A DNA stretch of 64,000 nucleotides from JAQUCI01 sp964553255. Its GTDB lineage: Bacteria > Bacillota_I > Bacilli_A > Erysipelotrichales > Erysipelotrichaceae. The stretch covers positions 1 to 64,000 of the forward strand of contig CAZKJS010000003.1 of assembly GCA_964553255.1 (NCBI GenBank), given 5' to 3'. The notes below the pieces were generated by a model. That model did no database searches. It was given only the letters and a program-made list of their open reading frames with translations, and was not told the origin of the DNA. The translations under genes and the position numbers were made by a program. Shown piece by piece: positions 52,701 through 61,426 of this stretch (within the stretch, counting starts at the first letter, position 1; each line of letters begins with the position of its first letter).

Positions 52701-54739
52701 TTGAGCTCCCTTCGATATAATCGGATAAAACTTAACTTAAAGTAAACATAACTAAAGATAATATTTACTGCCCACATAATTAATAAAATACAAAACGCTG
52801 ACATTATGGGAGCTTTTTTTAAAACAACAAGGGTAATGCCACATAGTATCATAACAACTAACTCTTTGCTGATGAAATCAGTCATGATTTCCCTATATGA
52901 CCAACCTTCAATTTCACATAAGGCTAATTTTTTGCTATGACATATCATATAGAGATAGAAGTTTTGGATGCTCATAATAATGATAATAATGAAAGTTAGC
53001 ATGAAATAATTAATTTTGTTTATAAGCGAATAAATATCAAAACTTTTATAAAACTCATATGCATCTAAAAGACTAGTGACTTTAAATGGGTTAACAAAGT
53101 TATATGACTTGAATAGATCATTAATATATCCTTTAGCATCATCGCCATGATAAGTAAAGAATGTTTTACTACTTAATCCATGACCACCTGCTTGTTTAAT
53201 CAAAACACCTTGATTGACAGTATTATTAATAAATGTTTGGTAAAGAGTGTAATTTACAATGCTGTTATCGTAATTTACATAGTTGAACTTTTCGTTTATG
53301 AGAAACAATTCACCTTCAATATATTTTTTAATCTTAATTATTGTAATTTCATCATATGAGTTAGGAATCATAATGTTTAATACACCAAGAGTTTCATCAA
53401 ATTCACCAATTATATTAAGCTTTTGAATGTAAGACTCATTAACATTATAAAAATAGATGTTTTCTTCTTGCATATAGCCTGAGTCACTAAATATAAATGA
53501 ACCATTGTTCTCTACCAAGTATTCACTGATTTGATCTTGAGCTATGTAATACTCATCAGATATTTGAAAATCATTTATAGCTGAGCTAGCTGCATCAAGA
53601 AAATAAACATCATTAATCTGATATAAATATTTTTTTTCATTGATCCTACTCTCCATATATGTTATCAGTGCATCGGCACCGTTACTTAAAAAAGAAAAAC
53701 AGATAAAAACCGTCAAGATCCTTAGCATGTATGTGTAGGTTAATTGCGGTTTAAGCTTACTATATCCCTTTATGATCAGATTACTATTGACAATCGATAT
53801 CGTAATATATGTAATGATACCTATAATGAGTAAAAGACCCAACAAAATGATTAAATATTGACTCAGATTCACTAATAATTCGATAACAAGATTAAAATGC
53901 AAACCAAAATGATAAGTTATTTGTATCAAATATAATACGAGAACAACTAAAACGATTGTTATAATGCTTTTAGTGAAATATTGATTAAAAATGTCCAAAT
54001 TACTGAATCCATTAATCGATTTTAGTGTTATTAGCTTTATTTTTCGTAAATAGTCAGTATTAAGTAATGTTATTATCAACATTGAAACTAGTATTAACAA
54101 AGCAATCTCATCATTTGCTAACGCTGTTTTCGGAGTAAAGTGCATATCATGATTACTTATTCTGACTTCAACATCTGGAAAGTCCTCAGTAATCTCTCTT
54201 ACTAATCTATTAGTGCTATCCGTTAGATTTCCACTGTTAGCACTCAAATATGTGTTGTTCGAAAAATTGAATAGATTATCGTTATAGTTTGAGGAAATAC
54301 TATAGAACTCAATAGTTGAAGTTTTTAATGGCTTGAGAATCTTTGTCTTATTGTCTGTTGACGTGCTTGTATAATAATTAAAGTCAGTTAGTAGATCTGT
54401 AACATGATAAGTCTTGATCTTACTAATGTAATTTGGATCAGCTGAATAAAGAAAAATCACATTGCGATAATCACTACTACTGAATTGATAAGCATTCAGA
54501 TCATATTTGCTTAACAATGTGATGAAGTATTGACTAAACTCAGCGTATCTGTCATAACTAACATTAATCGCTAATAATGTAGCAGGTGTTGAATATTCGC
54601 TTGTAGTTGCCGTGTTGTTGTTCGCAAAACCATATACATCAAAAGTATTTAAGACAACAAGATTATCAAAATTCTTCATTGCCATATTGAAAGTTATTAT
54701 TGAGAATACAGTTACGACGATAGTTAGAATTTTTTTCAT
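52697..54739 (-). CDS. FtsX-like/DUF1430-type permease
   Basis: Membrane protein of 680 aa with an N-terminal helix, a large outside domain (about 30-200), then groups of helices near 210-310 (IALLILVSMLIITLL; IIGIITYITISIV) and a second outside domain before a C-terminal set of helices. This resembles bacteriocin-associated integral membrane (DUF1430) proteins. The AT-rich, Asn/Tyr/Ser-heavy sequence differs from its neighbours. Weak ribosome binding site. I see no bacteriocin gene between 54740 and 54905. Confidence 0.7.
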   Translation of the reverse strand: MKKILTIVVTVFSIITFNMAMKNFDNLVVLNTFDVYGFANNNTATTSEYSTPATLLAINVSYDRYAEFSQYFITLLSKYDLNAYQFSSSDYRNVIFLYSADPNYISKIKTYHVTDLLTDFNYYTSTSTDNKTKILKPLKTSTIEFYSISSNYNDNLFNFSNNTYLSANSGNLTDSTNRLVREITEDFPDVEVRISNHDMHFTPKTALANDEIALLILVSMLIITLLNTDYLRKIKLITLKSINGFSNLDIFNQYFTKSIITIVLVVLVLYLIQITYHFGLHFNLVIELLVNLSQYLIILLGLLLIIGIITYITISIVNSNLIIKGYSKLKPQLTYTYMLRILTVFICFSFLSNGADALITYMESRINEKKYLYQINDVYFLDAASSAINDFQISDEYYIAQDQISEYLVENNGSFIFSDSGYMQEENIYFYNVNESYIQKLNIIGEFDETLGVLNIMIPNSYDEITIIKIKKYIEGELFLINEKFNYVNYDNSIVNYTLYQTFINNTVNQGVLIKQAGGHGLSSKTFFTYHGDDAKGYINDLFKSYNFVNPFKVTSLLDAYEFYKSFDIYSLINKINYFMLTFIIIIIMSIQNFYLYMICHSKKLALCEIEGWSYREIMTDFISKELVVMILCGITLVVLKKAPIMSAFCILLIMWAVNIIFSYVYFKLSFIRLYRRELK

Positions 54740-54905
54740 GGCACTAAAGACCCAAACCTTTTATAGTTTAATTATAGCATATATACTATATATTATTTAT
54801 TTTTTTATCATTATCCCTTATTTTTAAGTCATTTATTACGTTTTTGCTTTTATGATTAAGAGTGGTTTGAATATAAACGATAAATATAATATAAGTCAAA
54901 CTTAA
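54740..54905. other. Intergenic, very AT-rich
   Basis: Contains the permease promoter area and no gene that I can support; in particular no short secreted-peptide frame with a ribosome binding site. Confidence 0.5.
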
Positions 54906-54937
54906 AAGAGCTGACTCATTAAACGAGTCAGCTCTTA
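54906..54937 (-). terminator. P-type ATPase terminator
   Basis: AAGAGCTGACTC (54906-54917) and its inverse (54925-54936) form a 12-bp stem with a 7-nt loop and TTTTAAG follows on the minus strand. Confidence 0.75.
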
Positions 54938-54960
54938 CTCTAATTTAATTATTGTTGAAT

Positions 54961-57567
54961 CTATTTCCCTAACTTGCGTTGGAAATACTTCACAGTTTCA
55001 ACCATTGGAATCATCGTTAATGCTAAAGCGATCGCAATCGCATATTCAAGTAAACTAATAGGTTGAATCATAAATGCTTGCGCAAAGAATGGTACATATA
55101 TTACAACAGCCGTTAAGATAAATGATAGTATCATCGCTCCAAATAGATACCAATTATGTTTGCGAATGCTAAATATTGATTTACGTGATGAACGCATGTT
55201 ATAGGAGTGGAAGATTTCAGCCATTGAAAGTGTTAAGAAAGCCATTGTCATCCCATCACTACTATTAGCTATTTCCCATATTCCTGATTCAATATAATGA
55301 CCGATAAAGTAGGCGGCTAATGTAACAATAGCTATCAATACCCCTTGGTATATAACATCAAAGCTTAAGCCATGAGCAAAGATGCCTTCTTTACTATCAC
55401 GTGGTTTACGCGACATAATATCATCTTCTGCTTCTTCCATTCCTAAAGCTAATGCTGGAAAACTATCAGTGATCAAGTTTATCCACAACAAGTGGGTTGG
55501 TTTTAGAATTGTAAATCCTAAAATCGTAGCAACAAATATTGATAGAACTTCACTCATATTAGATCCCAGTAAGAACTGAATGGCTTTACGAATATTATCA
55601 TATACTCGTCTGCCTTCACCAACCGCATTAACTATAGTCGCAAAGTTATCGTCAGCTAAAACCATATCTGCTACATTCTTTGTAACGTCAGTTCCAGTTA
55701 TTCCCATACCAACACCAATATTAGCATGCTTGATGCTTGGAGCATCATTAACACCATCACCAGTCATAGCTACAATTTTATCTTTTTTCTGCCAAGCATC
55801 AACAATTCTTACTTTATGTTCTGGTTGCACTCTAGCATATACACTATAACGTTCAATATTTTGCGCTAAAGCAACATCATCCATATCATTTAATTGACTT
55901 CCTGTAATTGCTTGACTTGTTTCATTTATAATATCAAGTTGCTTAGCAATAGCAACAGCTGTATCAAGATGATCACCAGTGATCATAATTGGTCTAATAT
56001 GGGCACTACGACATTGGACTATAGCATCTTTCACTTCTGGTCTAATTGGATCGATCATGCCACAAAGACCAATGAAAGTAAGTTTTTCTTCCACTAATGG
56101 TTCTTTGATCGTGTCATACTCGCAATACGCTGCTCCAAGTACCCGTAATGCTTGATTAGCCATACGCTTGTTTTCAGCAATCAGTCTCTCTTTAATTTCA
56201 TCTGTCAAATGAACTTTTTTACCATCAATGATAGCTGAATCACAATGTTGTATAATTTCATCTGGTGCACCTTTAGTAAATTGAATATAACCATTTTGAT
56301 ATTGATGAAGAGTAGACATCATCTTACGTTTGGAATCAAATGGTAGCTCTGAAACTCTTTTATACGATACCTTTAATTCATTCTTATTCAACCCCAAATT
56401 ACTAGCATAAACAATCAAAGCACTCTCTGTTGGCTCACCAATAACGTTATCATTATCAATTTCAGCATCATTACACAGAGCCATTGCTTTAGCAAGCAAT
56501 GTTTCATCATCCGCAAAATGATCTACAACTGTCATTTTATTTTGGGTTAGAGTACCAGTTTTATCACTACATATAACCTGAGCACAACCCAGTGTTTCAA
56601 CAGCAGTTAACTTTCTGATGATCGCATTGCGACGTGACATATTAGTTACACCAATTGATAAGACGATCGTTACTACTGCAGCTAAACCTTCAGGTATCGC
56701 TGCAACCGCTAAGCTAACCGCGATCATGAATGTTTCAATGATGGTATCAGTTGCGAAACCTGCTCTTACGATACTTAATCCAAAGATGAATAAACAAATA
56801 CCCAAGACCAAATAACTAAGAGTCTTACTTAATTGATTTAGTTTTAATTGAAGAGGGGTTTCTTGATCTTTTGCCATTGCTATGGCTGTAGCGATTTTAC
56901 CCATCTCAGTTTGCATACCAATGGCAACGACAACTGCTTTACCACGACCATAAACAACATTACTTCCCATATAGACCATATTTAAGCGATCACCTAATGG
57001 TACATCATCGTTTGTTTCAAGCTTTTCATCTGTTTTGTCTACAGGCACTGATTCACCAGTCAATGCGGCTTCTTCAACTTTCATTGAAGCACATTCTATT
57101 ATCCTTGAATCAGCTGGTATTGCATCACCAGCATCAAGTACAATGATATCACCTACAACTAAATCTTCACTTTTTATATGTTGTAAATGACCATCTCGCA
57201 AGACTTTTGAAGTAGCAGCAGCCATCTCATTTAGTGCTTCAATCGCTTTTTCAGCTTTGCTTTCTTGATAAACTCCTAATAAAGCATTTACAACCACAAC
57301 AAATAAAATGACAAACACGTCTGTAAACGGCTCATTCTCATACGCCGATGTGATTGCCGATACAAGTGCTGCTGCTAGAAGGATAATGATCATCGGATTT
57401 AACAGTTGTTTGATAAATCGATGTAGTAAACTTTCTTTATCAGCTTCAATCAGTTTGTTTTTACCATTAGCAATCAATCGTCTTTGAGCCTCTTGTTCAC
57501 TTAAGCCACCAACAAAACTATCAACCCCGGTTATGACTTGTTCTATGTCTTCTAGATAATGTTGCAT
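54961..57567 (-). CDS. P-type cation ATPase (P2A type), probably Mn2+ or Ca2+ export
   Basis: Membrane cation pump (868 aa, about 10 helices). It shows TGESVPVDK in the actuator, the phospho-Asp loop CSDKTGTLTQNKMT, KGAPDE, MITGDH, TGDGVNDAPS and the ion-site motif AAIPEGLAAVVT in helix 4. Structure fits SERCA-like P2A pumps, which can carry Ca2+ or Mn2+. The yybP-ykoY riboswitch in its leader indicates Mn2+ export, an inference from that association. ATG 57567 was chosen since GAGGG lies 6 nt before it; ATG 57579 lacks a site. Confidence 0.92.
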   Translation of the reverse strand: MQHYLEDIEQVITGVDSFVGGLSEQEAQRRLIANGKNKLIEADKESLLHRFIKQLLNPMIIILLAAALVSAITSAYENEPFTDVFVILFVVVVNALLGVYQESKAEKAIEALNEMAAATSKVLRDGHLQHIKSEDLVVGDIIVLDAGDAIPADSRIIECASMKVEEAALTGESVPVDKTDEKLETNDDVPLGDRLNMVYMGSNVVYGRGKAVVVAIGMQTEMGKIATAIAMAKDQETPLQLKLNQLSKTLSYLVLGICLFIFGLSIVRAGFATDTIIETFMIAVSLAVAAIPEGLAAVVTIVLSIGVTNMSRRNAIIRKLTAVETLGCAQVICSDKTGTLTQNKMTVVDHFADDETLLAKAMALCNDAEIDNDNVIGEPTESALIVYASNLGLNKNELKVSYKRVSELPFDSKRKMMSTLHQYQNGYIQFTKGAPDEIIQHCDSAIIDGKKVHLTDEIKERLIAENKRMANQALRVLGAAYCEYDTIKEPLVEEKLTFIGLCGMIDPIRPEVKDAIVQCRSAHIRPIMITGDHLDTAVAIAKQLDIINETSQAITGSQLNDMDDVALAQNIERYSVYARVQPEHKVRIVDAWQKKDKIVAMTGDGVNDAPSIKHANIGVGMGITGTDVTKNVADMVLADDNFATIVNAVGEGRRVYDNIRKAIQFLLGSNMSEVLSIFVATILGFTILKPTHLLWINLITDSFPALALGMEEAEDDIMSRKPRDSKEGIFAHGLSFDVIYQGVLIAIVTLAAYFIGHYIESGIWEIANSSDGMTMAFLTLSMAEIFHSYNMRSSRKSIFSIRKHNWYLFGAMILSFILTAVVIYVPFFAQAFMIQPISLLEYAIAIALALTMIPMVETVKYFQRKLGK

Positions 57568-57592
57568 ATTTTCCCTCATCTTGTTTTTCTAT

Positions 57593-57713
57593 AAAAAAAC
57601 TCATGCTTAGCAAAACGCCAAACATGAGTCTCATCATTTAAGGTCAGCCAAGCATTTCTGCCGGGTGTTGACTTCTCCACATGCTTTCGCATGCCAATTA
57701 CTCCCTCACGAGC
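57593..57713 (-). promoter_or_regulatory. yybP-ykoY Mn2+ riboswitch with transcription terminator
   Basis: Minus-strand leader of the P-type ATPase. The aptamer (57623-57713) has a P1 stem CGTGAG/CTCATG, the conserved GGGAGTA after the 5' P1 strand, a GAAA-capped hairpin CATGC/GCATG, GTCAACA, a second GAAA-capped arm and GATGAGAC before the 3' P1 strand. This matches the yybP-ykoY family. The 3' P1 strand also forms part of a 13-bp terminator (ACTCATG ... CATGAGT, then seven T, 57593-57629). Metal binding would therefore favour P1 and read-through (an ON switch). Confidence 0.87.
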
Positions 57714-57719
57714 GCTATT

Positions 57720-57748
57720 AAAATATCATTTTTTAGATCAAATGTCAA
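57720..57748 (-). promoter_or_regulatory. Promoter of the riboswitch/P-type ATPase unit
   Basis: TTGACA (57743-57748) and TATTTT (57720-57725) are 17 nt apart. The -35 box lies inside the last codons of ogt, so the ATPase unit is transcribed on its own. Confidence 0.75.
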
Positions 57749-58217
57749 GATTATCCAAAACACTTTTTTCCAAATCAAGAAGTTTCGCTTTTACATCTAA
57801 TCCCCCGCCATAGCCCACAAGTTTACCATTAGCGCCTATCACGCGATGACATGGAACAATAATAGATATTGGATTTCGATTATTAGCCATTCCTACCGCC
57901 CGATATGCTTTAGGTTTATCAATTCGCTGAGCAATGTATTTATAACTACATGTTTGTCCATACGGAATTTTGATCAATTGATTCCAAACGGCAACCTGAA
58001 AAGGTGTACCAATAAGTTTAATATCAACTGAAAACGTCTGTCTTTTACCAGCAAAGTATTCTAATAGTTGTTGATACGTTTTTTTGATAAGCTCTGTTTC
58101 ATTCAGCGTATGCTCTTTACTTAGTTTAGCAGTAAAGTCAACGCCTATGATCTTATCATCAGTTTGAACAATACGAAGTGCACCAATTGGGCTTTGATAA
58201 CAATATGCATATTTCAT
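57738..58217 (-). CDS. ogt: Methylated-DNA-protein-cysteine methyltransferase
   Basis: Suicidal repair of O6-alkylguanine in DNA (159 aa). The acceptor Cys is in IIVPCHRVIGANG near 123-135, and PYGQTCSYKYIA is the DNA-binding region. No Ada regulatory domain, so Ogt type. AGGGG precedes the ATG. It lies alone; the next promoter begins inside its 3' end. Confidence 0.95.
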   Translation of the reverse strand: MKYAYCYQSPIGALRIVQTDDKIIGVDFTAKLSKEHTLNETELIKKTYQQLLEYFAGKRQTFSVDIKLIGTPFQVAVWNQLIKIPYGQTCSYKYIAQRIDKPKAYRAVGMANNRNPISIIVPCHRVIGANGKLVGYGGGLDVKAKLLDLEKSVLDNLDI

Positions 58218-58245
58218 AGTTTACCCCTACTTCATTATAGAACAT

Positions 58246-58274
58246 AAAAAAAGCCATGAACAGTTGTTCATGAC
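58246..58274 (-). terminator. Bactofilin terminator
   Basis: GTCATGAAC and GTTCATGGC pair on the minus strand (58253-58274) and are followed by seven T. Confidence 0.82.
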
Positions 58275-58285
58275 TATATACCTAA

Positions 58286-58912
58286 TTATCTCTTCTGTAC
58301 TTTCAATGATCCGTTAACCATACCACCTTTTTCAATTGCGATTGTATCGAATGAACAATCACCATTGATTGAAGCAGAAGCTCTCAACTCAAGGAAATCA
58401 CTTACGCTAACATTACCGTTGATCTTGCCTTCACAAAGAATGTTTTCAGCAACGATGTCACCATTGATTATAGCATCTTTATGGATGGTCGCATTTTTTG
58501 AACATTCAATGTTACCCTTAAACTCAGCAGATAACACTGTTAATGCACGAGCAGTAACATTGCCTTCGATTCTGCCATTATGTTTAACGATCAAATCACC
58601 ACAATCAACATTACCAGTAATAGTACCGTAAAGCTCAATATTCCCCGACGCTTTGATGTCACCAGTGATCACAACATCCTGATGTATTATCGAAAGCTTC
58701 ACTTCTTGTTTTACGTCTTGAGCTCTTGTGTTTTTAAACAATTCAAATACACCTTTTTCACTACCAGTCTGTGACGAAGCACCATCAGTATCTTCAACTT
58801 CATCGTTTGATTCTATATCCGATTTTGCTAAATCATTGCTTCCGTCTTCGTCACTTGGTTTTGGTTTAGCTAAAAACCAACCGGACTTTTTTGTTGATTC
58901 ATCATTATTCAT
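58286..58912 (-). CDS. Bactofilin-family cytoskeletal protein
   Basis: Polymer-forming right-handed beta-helix protein (208 aa). An acidic, disordered N-terminal tail of about 75 residues precedes the repeated beta-helix, with six-residue-type rungs such as VVITGDIKASGNIELYGTITGNV, GNVTARALTV and INGDIVAENILCEGKING. Bactofilins help position envelope enzymes and shape cells. Monocistronic with its own terminator and GAGG before the ATG. Confidence 0.93.
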   Translation of the reverse strand: MNNDESTKKSGWFLAKPKPSDEDGSNDLAKSDIESNDEVEDTDGASSQTGSEKGVFELFKNTRAQDVKQEVKLSIIHQDVVITGDIKASGNIELYGTITGNVDCGDLIVKHNGRIEGNVTARALTVLSAEFKGNIECSKNATIHKDAIINGDIVAENILCEGKINGNVSVSDFLELRASASINGDCSFDTIAIEKGGMVNGSLKVQKR

Positions 58913-59159
58913 ATTTGTTCCTCTTTCATGATTAAGAATTTAACTTAATTGTAACACAAATATCCACTAATTAAAAGAATTTTTACTCTTTTTTTTCTAA
59001 AACAGACTATAAAGACGCTAATTATTTCAATATCTATAGGATATTGAATTATCGATATTGATTATCTGTCATTAATGTTTATCACTCATGACATAAAATA
59101 AGAACAATGTTCACTGAGTTAAAAGTACCCTGATATTCATCAATTAAGCAATGTTAGTT
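58913..59159. other. Intergenic, no clear feature
   Basis: About 250 AT-rich bases between the bactofilin gene start and the permease gene end. They hold the bactofilin promoter region, with direct and inverted copies of GATATT around 59038-59060. No gene or clear terminator is seen. Confidence 0.4.
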
Positions 59160-59693
59160 CTACTCATTAAGGCTATTTTGATATATTTCTTCTTTTGTTT
59201 GATCTGGTAATGATATTGTGATGATATATGACATTACAATAATACCTACTATGTTTATTATAAGTCGATATAACATGAAATGTAATCCCATCGCTGATGT
59301 TTCAAACATCAACAACGGGATCTTGGTAGTAGACCAAGCACCTATCATGATGAAAACATTACTTAACTTGCACCCTTTTTTTAGTAATACGATAGCAACT
59401 GGAAACGCACCATATAAAGGCCCAGCAGCGATAGAACCCAAAACAAAAGCAATGATGATTCCGACCAATCCTGAATCTTCACCCATATACTTCATCAATG
59501 TTTCTTTTTTCATCCAAACATCCATTAACCCTAACAAAATGAAGATTGGTGGTAATGCGCTTAACATTTCAAACAAACTCTTATAACTTAATGTAAAAGC
59601 TTTAACAGAAAGATCGGGCTTGATAAAAAATAGTAAAAGTTCAATAAACAAAAGCACTATAAATAAACGATAACGTTTCAAATACTTCATCAT
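59160..59693 (-). CDS. DUF318/YraQ-like permease, second half
   Basis: Inner-membrane protein of 177 aa with about five helices. The motif GSIAAGPLYGAFPVAIVLLKKG is typical of the permease (DUF318/ArsP/YraQ) family, in which each half has such a loop. This gene and the one upstream together correspond to one full-length YraQ-type permease, split in two and overlapping by 4 nt. Members move small organic or thiol-bound species, such as organoarsenicals. Substrate here is unknown. Confidence 0.82.
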   Translation of the reverse strand: MMKYLKRYRLFIVLLFIELLLFFIKPDLSVKAFTLSYKSLFEMLSALPPIFILLGLMDVWMKKETLMKYMGEDSGLVGIIIAFVLGSIAAGPLYGAFPVAIVLLKKGCKLSNVFIMIGAWSTTKIPLLMFETSAMGLHFMLYRLIINIVGIIVMSYIITISLPDQTKEEIYQNSLNE

Positions 59694-60172
59694 AATAAAA
59701 TCCCCATCAATAATGCAACGATTAAAGAGAATATAACTGCTAAGCCATTACGTGTATAAGCGGCTCTTTTACCAAAGAATTTAATTTCCATAGGTAGCGT
59801 TACTACCCCTACCATCATCAAACTTGAAATGAAAGCAGCAATCTGCGTAAGTCCAGCACCATTATTAAGTAATGCCGCAGCTAAAGGAAAAGCCACAAAA
59901 CCAGGAATAAGGGTGATCGAACCGATGCTCAAAGCTAATAATATTCCTATAACACCAGAATCAGCACCAATTAGTGCCGAAATTTGTTCAGGTGTTAAAA
60001 TTGATAATACTAAACCTATTATCATAAGCACTACCAAAAGCTGTGGTAGGATGTTTTCAAATGATTTCCAAGCCTTGATAAGAGCTTGTTTAGTCTTCAC
60101 TTTATCCTTGATCAAGGATACTATCAAAGCTATTGTCGCAATAGCGTAAAAGACGATGTTTGTTGTACTCAT
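59690..60172 (-). CDS. DUF318/YraQ-like permease, first half
   Basis: Inner-membrane protein of 160 aa with about four or five helices. The family loop is GSITLIPGFVAFPLAAALLNNG. The pairing with the downstream half (4-nt overlap) suggests a heterodimeric permease. It starts 4 nt after the Mrp ATPase gene, so it belongs to the DUF134-Mrp operon. Confidence 0.82.
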   Translation of the reverse strand: MSTTNIVFYAIATIALIVSLIKDKVKTKQALIKAWKSFENILPQLLVVLMIIGLVLSILTPEQISALIGADSGVIGILLALSIGSITLIPGFVAFPLAAALLNNGAGLTQIAAFISSLMMVGVVTLPMEIKFFGKRAAYTRNGLAVIFSLIVALLMGILL

Positions 60173-60176
60173 ATAT

Positions 60177-61004
60177 TTATATCACTAAAATTTGTTCAGT
60201 TATACCTAATATATTCTTATCATCATACTGTTCAATCGTACCATCATCACATGCTTTAGCTAACACTGGATCAATCGGTAATTTACCTAATACCGATAAC
60301 CCATGTTCATTAGCAATAGCTTCAATATGACTTTCACCAAATAGTTGATAATCTTTTCCATTATCAGGACAATGGAAGTATGACATATTTTCAACAATAC
60401 CAATAATTGGGATATTCATCATTTCTGCCATCTTAACTGCTTTAGCAACAATCATCGATACAAGTTCTTGAGGTGATGTCACAATAATAATGCCATCAAT
60501 GGGTAGACTCCGGTATACAGTAAGAGGTACATCGCCAGTTCCAGGCGGCATATCTACAAACATATAATCGATATCTCCCCATAATACCTCACTATAAAAT
60601 TGCTTAACCGTTGATGCCAAAATTGGCCCACGCCATAATACTGGATCAGTATCATTTTCAAGCAAGAAATTAATCGACATCACGTTTATTCCTGTTTCAC
60701 TCAATACTGGAAAAATACCTTGATCATTACCTACAGCCTTTTGTTTTAAACCAAACGCTTTTGGAATTGATGGCCCAGTAATATCAGCATCTAAAATGGC
60801 AGTATTGTATCCTTTTCGATTCATACTAACAGCTAAAAGAGAAGTGACTGATGATTTTCCAACTCCACCCTTACCACTTACAACTCCTATTATTTTCTTA
60901 ATACTACTTGCTGCGTTTTGTTTAACAGCGAAAACATTTGGATTTTCTCGCTCATCACATTCAACCGTGCATCCTTCACAAACATGATTACAACTTTCAC
61001 TCAT
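60177..61004 (-). CDS. Mrp/NBP35-family P-loop ATPase
   Basis: Iron-sulfur-cluster carrier ATPase of the Mrp/ApbC/NBP35 family (275 aa). An N-terminal Cys cluster CNHVCEGCTVEC (C5, C9, C12, C16) precedes the deviant Walker A GKGGVGKSS and the ADITGPS region. The usual C-terminal CxxC that binds the bridging cluster (CPDCGK in most members) is CPDNGK here, with one Cys lost. Translation overlaps DUF134 by 8 nt. With DUF134 and the redox genes it probably handles Fe-S or related cofactors. Confidence 0.9.
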   Translation of the reverse strand: MSESCNHVCEGCTVECDERENPNVFAVKQNAASSIKKIIGVVSGKGGVGKSSVTSLLAVSMNRKGYNTAILDADITGPSIPKAFGLKQKAVGNDQGIFPVLSETGINVMSINFLLENDTDPVLWRGPILASTVKQFYSEVLWGDIDYMFVDMPPGTGDVPLTVYRSLPIDGIIIVTSPQELVSMIVAKAVKMAEMMNIPIIGIVENMSYFHCPDNGKDYQLFGESHIEAIANEHGLSVLGKLPIDPVLAKACDDGTIEQYDDKNILGITEQILVI

Positions 61005-61365
61005 AATTTACTCTTCTTTCTTTCATACTATGACGATGACAATAAGCACTATGACAATACTGACTTTTACCATTACACAATTGATAGTCACCACCTTCAA
61101 TAATCAAGGTTAACCCCTCAACAAGTGCTTTAGCAAGCTTAAAACGAGCATCGTTGTAAATCTTTTGAACAGTTGTACGAGCAACGTCCATCCGTAAAGC
61201 ACATTCTTCTTGTGTCATGTTTTGATGATCGATCAAGCGAACTGTTTCATACTCGTCAATTGTTAATCTTACTATTTCTGCTTTATCATTAGTGCCGTTT
61301 TGTGGTCCAAAAGCAGTTTGATCTGGCATTTGACAAACACGACGCCATTTTCTAGGTCTTGCCAT
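60997..61365 (-). CDS. DUF134-family helix-turn-helix protein
   Basis: Predicted transcription regulator of the DUF134 family (122 aa). MARPRKWRRVCQMPD at the start and the sigma70-region-4-like helix-turn-helix MTQEECALRMDVARTTVQKIYNDAR near 51-75 are typical. The C-terminal Cys/His-rich part (C98, C104, C109, H111) may bind metal. GGAGG precedes the ATG. It is first gene of the DUF134-Mrp-permease operon and its own promoter carries the 20-bp palindrome, so autoregulation is a natural guess. Confidence 0.9.
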   Translation of the reverse strand: MARPRKWRRVCQMPDQTAFGPQNGTNDKAEIVRLTIDEYETVRLIDHQNMTQEECALRMDVARTTVQKIYNDARFKLAKALVEGLTLIIEGGDYQLCNGKSQYCHSAYCHRHSMKERRVNYE

Positions 61366-61395
61366 AGTAGTCCTCCATCTTTGTTCACATTAACT

Positions 61396-61426
61396 ATTAT
61401 AAAGTTTAATTGACATATGTCAATTA
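61396..61426 (-). promoter_or_regulatory. DUF134 operon promoter with perfect 20-bp palindrome
   Basis: TTGACA (61418-61423) and TATAAT (61396-61401) are 16 nt apart. TAATTGACATATGTCAATTA (61407-61426) is a perfect palindrome that covers the -35 box and the spacer edge. Closely related sites lie at 12159-12178 and 62865-62884, each also on a -35 box. Confidence 0.85.

Noticed and set aside
59829..60149. Plus-strand open frames opposite the DUF318 permease genes
   Set aside because: Complement of coding sequence; the minus-strand genes have clear family motifs and overlaps.
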